DNA of 15,085 nucleotides from Ectothiorhodospiraceae bacterium (GTDB lineage Bacteria; Pseudomonadota; Gammaproteobacteria; Thiohalomonadales; Thiohalomonadaceae): the NCBI GenBank assembly GCA_007125455.1, contig SLDE01000029.1:1-15085 (forward strand), in the 5' to 3' direction. Within the stretch, counting starts at the first letter, position 1. Each line of letters begins with the position of its first letter. This document shows positions 7,895 to 14,002 of the stretch, piece by piece. The notes under the pieces were generated by a model. It saw nothing but the letters and a program-made list of their open reading frames with translations, had not been told where the DNA came from and did no database searches. A program made the position numbers and the translations under genes.

Positions 7895-9097
7895 ATGAAG
7901 TTTTATATTCGCACCCTGGGTTGCAAGATGAACTGGCTGGATTCAGCACGCCTGGCTGCCGCGCTGCAGGCGGCTGGCCACCAGCAGGTGGCAGAGGAGG
8001 GCGAGGCCGATCACGTCTTCGTCAACACCTGTACCGTCACCGCCGAGGCGGAGCGAAAATCACGCCAAACGGTCAAGCAGATCCAGCAGGGGCCTGGCAC
8101 GGTGGCGGTGATGGGTTGCAGCCCTCGGGTGGCTGACAATGGCTGGCAGGAGGAGGGCAGTCGTAAGGTCTTTCACAGCACCAACGAGCTATTTGCCCAC
8201 TTTGGTATCGAGATGGACGAAGAGCGCCTGCCACTGCAATCGCGTACTCGTCTGCCGGTAGCGATCCAGACCGGCTGTGACAATATCTGCACCTTCTGTA
8301 TCACCCGCGTGGCACGGGGCGCACACCGCAACCTGCCTGCCGAGGCGATCATCCGCCAGATCCAGCAGGCCCACGAGCATGGCATACAGGAGGTGATCCT
8401 CACCGGTATCAACCTCGCCGCCTGGGGCTGTGAAAACTCCCGACGCCCCGAGCAGGCACGGCTCCATCAATTGCTGGAACAGATCCTCGAACAGACGAGT
8501 ATCCCGCGTATCCGCATCTCCTCACTGGGGCCGCAATTCATCCAGCCAGGCTTCTGGGATGTTTACGCCGAACCACGCATCTGCGATCACCTGCACATCT
8601 CCCTGCAAAGCGGCAGCGATAGTGTACTTTCCCGCATGATACGCGAACACGGCACCGACGAGGTGGCCGAGCTGGCGGTGCAGGCACGCCGTCGGCGCGC
8701 CAACACTGCGCTATTTGCCGATATTATCGCCGGCTTTCCCGGCGAGTCCGATACGCAACACCAGCAGGGGCTGGACTTCCTCCAGGCGAGCGGGTTTAGC
8801 CGCCTGCATGTCTTCCCGTTCTCACCGCGCCAAGGCACACCGGCGGCCAGCATGGTCGAGCAGTTGGATGGCAGCCGCAAGAAGGCCCGCGCCGCCGAGC
8901 TGCGCCAGCTTTCCCGTCAATTGTGGCAATCCTTTATCGGTACGCAAATGGGCAAAACGGCCCAGGTGCTACTGGAAAGCAGTGGCACCAGTGGCCTGAG
9001 CAGTAACCATATTCGTGTGCTGGTCAACCACGGTGAGATGGGGGAGATACGCCCGGTGTTGCTCAGCCCAGAGAACACCGCCCAAAATCCAAGCTGA
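7895..9097 (+). CDS. mtaB: MtaB-type tRNA (t6A37) methylthiotransferase, radical SAM
   Basis: The 400-residue protein has the methylthiotransferase layout. The N-terminal UPF0004 domain contributes three cluster cysteines (C10 in TLGCKMN, C46 in NTCTVT, C75 in MGCSPR). The radical SAM domain has C128, C132 and C135 in GCDNICTFCI, with VILTGINLAAWG and HISLQSGSDSVL further on. A short C-terminal TRAM-like tail follows (about 353-391). The TLGCK and TGIN motifs favour MtaB over MiaB or RimO. MtaB adds a methylthio group to C2 of t6A at tRNA position 37 for ANN codons, using two 4Fe-4S clusters and SAM. It is shorter than the roughly 430-450 residues common for MtaB, losing length between C75 and C128 and in the TRAM tail. 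The start ATG 7895 has only a distant AAGGTG. Assignment as MtaB rather than another paralogue is likely but not certain. Confidence 0.85.
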   Translation: MKFYIRTLGCKMNWLDSARLAAALQAAGHQQVAEEGEADHVFVNTCTVTAEAERKSRQTVKQIQQGPGTVAVMGCSPRVADNGWQEEGSRKVFHSTNELFAHFGIEMDEERLPLQSRTRLPVAIQTGCDNICTFCITRVARGAHRNLPAEAIIRQIQQAHEHGIQEVILTGINLAAWGCENSRRPEQARLHQLLEQILEQTSIPRIRISSLGPQFIQPGFWDVYAEPRICDHLHISLQSGSDSVLSRMIREHGTDEVAELAVQARRRRANTALFADIIAGFPGESDTQHQQGLDFLQASGFSRLHVFPFSPRQGTPAASMVEQLDGSRKKARAAELRQLSRQLWQSFIGTQMGKTAQVLLESSGTSGLSSNHIRVLVNHGEMGEIRPVLLSPENTAQNPS

Positions 9098-9284
9098 GGG
9101 CAGCCTCGCCTCAATTATACCTAACTTTACATAATAACTATTATGCGCACACTGATAGGCGGTAAAGGCCTGTAAACGCCAGTATGAAGCCATTGGCGCG
9201 CATATTATCGCTGAGGCTATTTCATTATCCGTGATGCTTCATTACACTTAGCGATACTCTTCGCAGCAAAGAAAAAAGCACCCT
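9098..9284. other. 187 bp intergenic region before the CNB-rhodanese gene
   Basis: The stretch is AT-richer than its surroundings. It holds a weak stem just at the mtaB stop (TGAGG 9095-9099 with CCTCA 9109-9113) and the perfect AT palindrome described separately. Possible but poor promoter pieces are TTATAC (9115-9120) with TATTAT (9139-9144) at 18 bases, and TTGGCG (9193-9198) with GCTATT (9216-9221) at 17 bases. No small coding frame or RNA gene stands out. Confidence 0.4.
9130..9145. repeat. Perfect AT-rich 16-bp palindrome, candidate operator
   Basis: CATAATA (9130-9136) and TATTATG (9139-9145) are exact reverse complements separated by AC. It is too AT-rich and tail-less to be a good terminator and lies about 140 bases upstream of the next gene, so a protein binding site is the more natural reading. 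Its overlap with a possible -10 TATTAT would suit a repressor (inference). Confidence 0.4.
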
Positions 9285-10355
9285 GTGGCCACACACGCCC
9301 TACAAGACTTTATCCCCCTGAATGAGCTGACGCCGGATAACCTACAAGATCTGGCAAAAAAGACGCCCATCGAGACCCTGGCCAAAGGCAAGGAGCTCTT
9401 TCGCAAGGGAGATCGGGACAACTATTCGTTTTACCTGTTAAGCGGTGAGCTGCGCCTGATCGACGATAACGACCAGGTCACCAGGCTCAACGCCAACACT
9501 GCCGCTGCGCGTTACCCCATCGATCACCATCGCCCTCGCCAGGTGACCGCCGTGGCGGACACGGAGGTACACTTTTTCCGCCTGGATAACGATCTACTGG
9601 ATATCCTGCTGACCTGGGATCAGAACGCGGGCTATAAGGTGTCCGAGATCGATGTTGAGGATGAGCAACAAGAGGATGATCTCAACGGCGACTGGATGAC
9701 GATGATGCTGCGTTCAGAGATCTTCCACCGCATCCCGCCCAGTAACATCCAGCAGGTCTTCATGAAGATGGAGGCGGTGCCGGTTAAAGCCGGTGAGGAT
9801 GTGATCAAACAAGGAGACGAAGGCGATTATTACTACTTCATCAAGCAGGGTCGCGCCGCCGTCACCCACAACACCCGTACCGGCAAGCTGATCAAGCTTG
9901 CCGAGCTGGATGCCGGCCACGGCTTTGGTGAAGAGGCCCTGATCTCCGATAACAAGCGTAATGCCAATGTCACCATGATGAGCGATGGTGTACTGATGCG
10001 TATGGGGAAGGAGGATTTCAACGCCTTGCTCAAGGCGCCGGTGCTTAACACCGTCGAATTCGATGAGGCCGTCGCTTTGGCGGAATCAGGCCAGGCCAAG
10101 TGGCTGGATGTGCGTCTGGAGAGTGAGCACCGCAACCTGCACATCCCCGAGAGCATCAATATCCCGCTCTATCTACTGCGTATCAAGGCCAGTACTCTCG
10201 ATCACAACAAGCGCTATATCGTCTACTGCAATACCGGGCGACGCAGCTCGTCGGCCGCCTATCTGCTCAATGAACGTGGTTTTGAGGCCTGTTATCTAAA
10301 CGAAGGTCTACGCGGGCTGGAAAGGGAACAACTGGCCAAACTAAAGCGCAGTTAA
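9285..10355 (+). CDS. Double cyclic-nucleotide-binding (CNB) domain protein fused to a rhodanese domain
   Basis: The 356-residue soluble protein has three domains. CNB 1 (about 15-112: KGKELFRKGDRDNYSFYLLSGELRLID) lacks a recognisable phosphate-binding cassette, reading ARYPIDHHRPRQ where FGE..R.A is expected. CNB 2 (about 144-250) has the cassette FGEEALISDNKRNANV, with E216 and R225 positioned to hold a cyclic phosphate. A rhodanese domain (about 258-350) has DVR at 275-277 and active-site Cys 315 in YCNTGRRSS, a six-residue loop of the single-domain sulfurtransferase type. There is no DNA-binding helix-turn-helix, so this is not a CRP/FNR regulator. A plausible role is nucleotide-controlled sulfur transfer or redox sensing; that is inference. 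The start is GTG at 9285 with no strong ribosome binding site. The gene ends 8 bases from the convergent tatD stop. Confidence 0.85.
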   Translation: MATHALQDFIPLNELTPDNLQDLAKKTPIETLAKGKELFRKGDRDNYSFYLLSGELRLIDDNDQVTRLNANTAAARYPIDHHRPRQVTAVADTEVHFFRLDNDLLDILLTWDQNAGYKVSEIDVEDEQQEDDLNGDWMTMMLRSEIFHRIPPSNIQQVFMKMEAVPVKAGEDVIKQGDEGDYYYFIKQGRAAVTHNTRTGKLIKLAELDAGHGFGEEALISDNKRNANVTMMSDGVLMRMGKEDFNALLKAPVLNTVEFDEAVALAESGQAKWLDVRLESEHRNLHIPESINIPLYLLRIKASTLDHNKRYIVYCNTGRRSSSAAYLLNERGFEACYLNEGLRGLEREQLAKLKRS

Positions 10356-10362
10356 ATACTCG

Positions 10363-10378
10363 CTCAAGCCGCCTTGAG
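10363..10378. terminator. Small stem-loop at the convergent gene ends
   Basis: CTCAAG (10363-10368) pairs with CTTGAG (10373-10378) across a four-base loop. It overlaps the tatD stop and lies just past the rhodanese gene stop (10355). The stem is only 6 bp and lacks a T-run, so a terminator role rests mainly on position. Confidence 0.25.
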
Positions 10379-11146
10379 AAACAGACGGCGGAAGTTGGCG
10401 CTGGTCTGCTCTGCCACATGCTCGTAACTTTCATCGCGCAGCTCGGCCAGAAACTCCGCAACCTTGCGCACATACATCGGCTGATTGCTCTTGCCCCGGT
10501 GTGGCACAGGTGCCAGATAGGGCGAGTCGGTCTCCACCAGCAGGCGCTCGGTGGGAATGGTCTTGGCCACCGCCTGTAGCTCACGGGCGTTTTTGAAGGT
10601 GACGATCCCGGAGAAGGAGATGTAAAAGCCCAGCGCCATCGCCTCCTCGGCCGTGGTCTGATCTTCCACAAAGCAGTGCATCACCCCGCCCACCTGATCG
10701 GCCCCCTCCTCTCTCAGGATGCGGATGGTATCGGCGGCGGCCTCTCGACAATGGATGATCAGCGGCTTGCCTGACACCTTGCTGGCACGGATATGCTCGC
10801 GAAAGCGCTCATGCTGCCACTGCAGATCACCTTTGCTGTGGTAGTAATCCAGCCCGGTCTCACCGATAGCGATCACCTTGGGGTGCGCGGCCAGGGTAAG
10901 CAGTTCGTCGCGGCTGACCGGGTTATCGGGTGCTTCCTCGGTGTTGGGGTGCACCCCCACCGAGGCATAGACATCGGGGTAGCGTTCGGCCAGGGCGATC
11001 ATTTTGGGGATATTGCCCCGGTCGATGGCGACACACAGAAAACCCGCCACGCCGGTATCACGGGCGGCCTGCAGTGCCTGGCCGAGATCGTTATCGTAGG
11101 GAGCAAGATCGAGGCGATCCAGGTGACAATGGGAATCAATAAGCAT
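10364..11146 (-). CDS. tatD: TatD-family metal-dependent DNase (YcfH/TatD type)
   Basis: The 260-residue protein is a complete TatD hydrolase of the usual length. All metal ligands are visible: H6 and H8 in DSHCHLD, E96 in IGETGLDYY, H132 in IIHCRE, H157 in MHCF and D207 in ETDSPYLAP. TatD enzymes are TIM-barrel nucleases with 3'-5' exonuclease activity on DNA, cytoplasmic, and have been linked to oxidative DNA damage repair. It is the last gene of the tmk-holB-pilZ-tatD set, an order common in gammaproteobacteria, where this member corresponds to E. coli ycfH. The start at ATG 11146 begins the conserved MLIDSHCHLD motif and is certain from homology. The bases before it are AT-rich with no Shine-Dalgarno sequence, and a 109-base spacer separates it from pilZ. 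Confidence 0.92.
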   Translation of the reverse strand: MLIDSHCHLDRLDLAPYDNDLGQALQAARDTGVAGFLCVAIDRGNIPKMIALAERYPDVYASVGVHPNTEEAPDNPVSRDELLTLAAHPKVIAIGETGLDYYHSKGDLQWQHERFREHIRASKVSGKPLIIHCREAAADTIRILREEGADQVGGVMHCFVEDQTTAEEAMALGFYISFSGIVTFKNARELQAVAKTIPTERLLVETDSPYLAPVPHRGKSNQPMYVRKVAEFLAELRDESYEHVAEQTSANFRRLFLKAA

Positions 11147-11219
11147 ATGAAAAATAATCGGTTAGCCTTGGGAGATGGGGCAGCAGGGACAGGTAGAAAG
11201 CCTCGCTAGCCCCCCTACC

Positions 11220-11247
11220 CTTGTACCTTGCCACTTGCTACTTGTAA
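11220..11247. repeat. Four tandem heptamer repeats (CTTG + three variable bases)
   Basis: Four consecutive 7-base units start at 11220, 11227, 11234 and 11241. Each begins with CTTG and ends in variable (T/C)(A/C/T)(A/C). Read on the gene strand each unit ends in CAAG. A partial fifth unit may follow (CTGCC). The array starts 8 bases beyond the pilZ stop, within the 109-base gap before tatD, and is followed on the gene strand by a G-run and GCTAGC. The function is unknown; short heptamer arrays can arise by replication slippage. Confidence 0.6.
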
Positions 11248-11255
11248 CTGCCTTT

Positions 11256-11606
11256 TTACATCGTGTGGGTTTGGCGGTCCGACTTCAAGGCACCGGCCAG
11301 ATAGGTCTCGATCTTGGTGCGTGCGGCACCGCCGTCCTGGTTACTGAATTGCACCCCGATCCCGGCAGCACGGTTGCCTTGGGCCCCCTTGGGGGTGATC
11401 CAGACGATCTTGCCGGCCACCGGCATCTTTTCCTTTTCTTCCATCAGGGTGAGCAGCATGAAAACCTCATCACCCAGGTGATACGCCTTGTTGGTGGGGA
11501 TAAACAGGCCACCATTCTTAACAAAAGGCATATAGGCCGCATAAAGGGCACTCTTGTCCTTGATGGTAAGCGACAAAATACCCTGTCTGGGGTTGGGGGT
11601 GCTCAT
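11256..11606 (-). CDS. pilZ: Type IV pilus assembly protein PilZ
   Basis: The 116-residue protein closely follows, from memory, the Pseudomonas PilZ sequence: GILSLTIKDKSALYAAYMPF, NGGLFIPTNKAYHLGDEVFMLLTLM, KMPVAGKIVWITPKGAQ, AAGIGVQF and KIETYLAGAL. It is the founding, single-domain PilZ type, which lacks the RxxxR motif and does not bind cyclic di-GMP on its own. Instead it contacts the pilus ATPase PilB and the EAL protein FimX to permit type IV pilus extension in the species studied. Length is typical. GGAG (complement of 11617-11620) ten bases before the ATG supports the start. The holB stop lies 15 bases upstream, consistent with one operon. Confidence 0.95.
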   Translation of the reverse strand: MSTPNPRQGILSLTIKDKSALYAAYMPFVKNGGLFIPTNKAYHLGDEVFMLLTLMEEKEKMPVAGKIVWITPKGAQGNRAAGIGVQFSNQDGGAARTKIETYLAGALKSDRQTHTM

Positions 11607-11621
11607 TGGCTGTGTACTCCG

Positions 11622-12626
11622 TTAAACCCGTCGCTGTTGCCAGGCCAGCAGCAGCTCTTCCAGCATCACCTGAGGTTTTACCTGCCCCTGCAACAGCGAA
11701 AAACGCGCCTGAACCCGTTGCAGCAGCGTATCAAGAAAGGCTAAGTCTACCTTTTCTGCCAGCGCTTGCAAATGCTTTCTCAACAACGGGTTAGCCAATC
11801 CATCCTGCTGTGGAACCAGCTGCAGGCGGATCATGTCGGCCAACAGGCTGTAAAGAATGGCGAGGATGCGGCGCAGTTCAAACGCTTCCCACTCCGCCGC
11901 CATGGCAACCGCCGAGGCCTGTCCGGCGTGGAGCTCTGCCAAGCCTTCCAGGCAGCGTTGGCGCAGTGGCAACTCCTCCTGCTGCACCATTGACAGTACT
12001 GCCAATGGTCTGCCACCACTGGCCAGCAAGAGTGCATCGAGCTGTTGGCTGTCTACCCCCTCCCCCAACTGTTGCTGCAACCACTGGCGGCTGGCGGGAT
12101 CCAGACCGATCAAGGGACGAAAGAGCTGTTGCTGGCAGCGACTGCGCACCGTGGGCAGGAGTGCAGAGGGGCGGTCGCTGCGCAGCATCAAGAGCGTCTC
12201 ACCACTGGGCTCTTCCAGGGTCTTGAGCAGGGCGTTGGCGGCGGCGTGGTTGATCCCCTCGGCCGGGTCGAGCAGGACCACACGCCGCTTGCCGTACTGA
12301 CTGGTTAGGGACTGAAAGCGGATCAGTGCGCGGATCTGATCGATACCGATCCCCTGCTTGCCCTCCTCCGGCTCCACCAGCAGCCAATCCGGGTGACTAC
12401 CGGCCTGCATCAGCAGGCAGGCACGACACTGGCCACAGGCAGAACCTTCCTCCTGCGGCTGCTCGCACAACAGCGCACGGGCCAACGACTCGGCAAAATG
12501 GCGTTTGCCCATGCCCTGCGGGCCGCTAAGCAACAGGGCGTGCGGCAGCTGTCCCGCGCGGTGACGAGCGATCAGCCCCTGCCACAGGGGAGCTTGCCAG
12601 GGATAGGGTTGCAGTACTTCAGCCAT
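11622..12626 (-). CDS. holB: DNA polymerase III subunit delta' (clamp loader)
   Basis: With the start at ATG 12626 the product has 334 residues (MAEVLQPYPW), the normal length. A 21-residue longer frame from 12689 exists but is Cys/Arg-rich and unlike the family. GGAGG (complement of 12636-12640) nine bases upstream supports 12626, and it gives an 8-base overlap with the end of tmk. Visible features are a P-loop-like GPQGMGKR (35-42; Arg replaces the usual Ser/Thr, as delta' is not expected to hydrolyse ATP), the zinc module C54, C64, C67 and C70, LLKTLEEPSGETLLML, and the SRC motif at 162-164 that supplies the arginine finger to the neighbouring ATPase subunit. It loads the beta clamp as part of the replicase clamp loader. 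Confidence 0.93.
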   Translation of the reverse strand: MAEVLQPYPWQAPLWQGLIARHRAGQLPHALLLSGPQGMGKRHFAESLARALLCEQPQEEGSACGQCRACLLMQAGSHPDWLLVEPEEGKQGIGIDQIRALIRFQSLTSQYGKRRVVLLDPAEGINHAAANALLKTLEEPSGETLLMLRSDRPSALLPTVRSRCQQQLFRPLIGLDPASRQWLQQQLGEGVDSQQLDALLLASGGRPLAVLSMVQQEELPLRQRCLEGLAELHAGQASAVAMAAEWEAFELRRILAILYSLLADMIRLQLVPQQDGLANPLLRKHLQALAEKVDLAFLDTLLQRVQARFSLLQGQVKPQVMLEELLLAWQQRRV

Positions 12627-13242
12627 GCAGCCAATCCTCCAGCACCGCCGCCAACTGGCTCTGCACATCGGGCAGTGGCAAGGAGGCATCGATCACCCGA
12701 TAGCGCTGCGGCTCACGCTCGGCCTGGGCAAGATAGCCCTGACGTACCCTTTCGAAGAAGCCCAGCTGTTCGCGCTCGAAGCGATCCGCCTCACCGCGCT
12801 CCCCGGCGCGTTGCAGGCCGATCTCTACCGGCAGGTCGAGAAACAGGGTCAGATCCGGACGCAAGGAACCCTGCACCCAGCTTTCCAACTGGGCGATACG
12901 CTCCAGCGGGATCCCACGACCGTAGCCCTGATAGGCATAGCTGGCATCGGTGAATCGGTCACACAACACCCACTCGCCCCGTTCCAGTGTTGGCAGAATG
13001 CGTTCGTGGATGTGTTGGGCCCGGGCGGCAAACATCAGCAACAGCTCGGTGTCACTGTGCATGGCAGTCTCTCTGGCGTCCAGCAGCAGCGCACGGATCC
13101 GTTCCGCGAGCGGTGTACCACCGGGCTCACGGGTGAGCGCTACTCGATGACCCAACTGTTCCAGGTACTGATGCACCCAGGCCAGATTGGTACTCTTGCC
13201 ACTGCCCTCACTGCCTTCCAGGGTGATGAAGCGTCCGCGCAT
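12619..13242 (-). CDS. tmk: Thymidylate kinase (dTMP kinase)
   Basis: The 207-residue protein is full length and phosphorylates dTMP to dTDP with ATP in the cytoplasm. The sequence shows the P-loop GSEGSGKST (10-18), TREPGGTPLAERIR (37-50) for substrate binding, the CDRFTDASYAYQG motif with D95-R96 (94-106), LFLDLPVEIGLQR (133-145) and an Arg-rich LID with RAGERGEADRFE (145-156). Start ATG 13242 fits the alignment (MRGRFITLEG), although the nearest purine-rich sequence (AAAGG) is only one base away, so initiation may be weak or coupled. The gene upstream on the same strand is an unknown 196-residue protein, not mltG as in many relatives. A palindrome at 13262-13279 lies just upstream. Confidence 0.95.
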   Translation of the reverse strand: MRGRFITLEGSEGSGKSTNLAWVHQYLEQLGHRVALTREPGGTPLAERIRALLLDARETAMHSDTELLLMFAARAQHIHERILPTLERGEWVLCDRFTDASYAYQGYGRGIPLERIAQLESWVQGSLRPDLTLFLDLPVEIGLQRAGERGEADRFEREQLGFFERVRQGYLAQAEREPQRYRVIDASLPLPDVQSQLAAVLEDWLHG

Positions 13243-13261
13243 GCCTTTGTCAGTTCCGATT

Positions 13262-13279
13262 CATTGCCAGGTGGCAATG
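13262..13279. repeat. Perfect 18-bp inverted repeat upstream of tmk
   Basis: CATTGCCA (13262-13269) and TGGCAATG (13272-13279) are exact reverse complements separated by GG. It lies in the 69-base gap between the unknown gene (stop 13312) and tmk (start 13242), ending 19 bases before the tmk ATG. No T-run follows on either strand, so it could be an operator or an RNA stem in the tmk leader rather than a classical terminator. Confidence 0.5.
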
Positions 13280-13311
13280 CTACCCTGTACAGGCTGGCTT
13301 TTCACCTGCAA

Positions 13312-13902
13312 TTACTCTGTGCCCTGCTGCGCGCCATCTTCAGCAGGCATTGCCTGAGGGAGGAGTTTTTCCAGGCCATCTCGCAGCTGGCGGATAAGCT
13401 GTGGGGCCTCCACCTCCATCACCTGCTCGATCACCCATTTGTTGTCTGCGCCGATCACCGCTTCGGCGAGGGTGCCGAAGTAGCGCAGCATCGGATAGCT
13501 CGGCTCGCCATCGACCAGGGAAAATTCGCTGTAGCCCTCCATGCGCTGGTTCAGTCGCTGCATAAAGGCGGGAGCGTACCCCTCATCGGGACCCAGCTCT
13601 TCGGTCTGGTTCTCGGCCATGGTGCCGATCAGGTGTTTGGCCAGCGCGATGGTAAAGCGTTGGCGCTGTTCATCATCCAGGGTCTCATAGGCGATACGGT
13701 CTGCCAACTGAATCTCAAATATGACAAACTCTCCAATCAAGTCAAGTAGTTGCGAGTTGTTCTTAAAGTTGAATCCGGTACTGTACATGCGATTGGCGGT
13801 ATCGGAGGCCAGCTTCCAGATGTTCATCGCCACGGCACCGGCAATGGTCTCGATGGACTTGGGGGCCTTTGTATTGTGCCAACGGGTACGTAGCCTGGCC
13901 AT
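13312..13902 (-). CDS. Conserved-looking protein of unknown function (196 aa)
   Basis: I do not recognise a named family. The start at ATG 13902 (MARLRTRWHN) is chosen because AGGAG (complement of 13911-13915) lies eight bases upstream. A longer frame back to 14085 reads through the divergent intergenic region and is Trp/Cys/Ser-rich, unlike real protein. The product is soluble and largely helical: a basic start (RLRTRWHNTKAPK), then IETIAGAVAMNIWKLASDTA, LLDLIGEFVIFEIQLADRIAYETL, a Gln/Arg-rich helix, and a C-terminal half with LRYFGTLAEAVIGADNKWVIEQVM. There is no signal peptide, membrane span or obvious metal or nucleotide motif. It lies directly upstream of tmk and divergent from another unknown gene. 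From memory, proteins of this type occur in sulfur-oxidising gammaproteobacteria; that needs a search. Confidence 0.75.
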   Translation of the reverse strand: MARLRTRWHNTKAPKSIETIAGAVAMNIWKLASDTANRMYSTGFNFKNNSQLLDLIGEFVIFEIQLADRIAYETLDDEQRQRFTIALAKHLIGTMAENQTEELGPDEGYAPAFMQRLNQRMEGYSEFSLVDGEPSYPMLRYFGTLAEAVIGADNKWVIEQVMEVEAPQLIRQLRDGLEKLLPQAMPAEDGAQQGTE

Positions 13903-13910
13903 GTTCTCAA

Positions 13911-13915
13911 CTCCT
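13911..13915 (-). promoter_or_regulatory. Ribosome binding site fixing the start of the 196-aa unknown gene
   Basis: On the minus strand this reads AGGAG, eight bases before ATG 13902. It decides against the longer frame starting at 14085. Confidence 0.7.
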
Positions 13916-13931
13916 GCTTGTAATGGGCGAA

Positions 13932-13972
13932 GGCACGCCACAGATCCTCTTGAGAGGCTACAGGGACGTGCC
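13932..13972. repeat. Nested inverted repeat in the divergent intergenic region
   Basis: The outer arms GGCACG (13932-13937) and CGTGCC (13967-13972) and the inner arms CCTCT (13946-13950) and AGAGG (13953-13957) share almost the same centre (13952 against 13951.5). The element sits midway in the 100-base gap between the two divergent unknown genes, where a shared operator is expected. TTGAGA (13950-13955) could be a -35 for the plus gene, with a poor GATTCT -10 at 17 bases. Confidence 0.4.
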
Positions 13973-14002
13973 GATTCTGACGTTTTACGATGGGGCCTCC
14001 CT

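Noticed and set aside
11220..11247. CRISPR or tRNA-like element
   Set aside because: The units are only 7 bases, contiguous and without spacers; no cloverleaf or cas gene is present in the window.
12627..12689. 21-residue N-terminal extension of holB
   Set aside because: Cys/Arg/Trp-rich, reads inside tmk, and the downstream ATG 12626 has a good GGAGG and gives the family's normal N-terminus.
12625..13749. 374-residue plus-strand open frame opposite tmk and part of the 196-aa gene
   Set aside because: It overlaps tmk, whose motifs are complete, for its full length. Its product is rich in His, Gln and Leu with no recognisable domain; it is an antisense shadow of GC-rich coding DNA.
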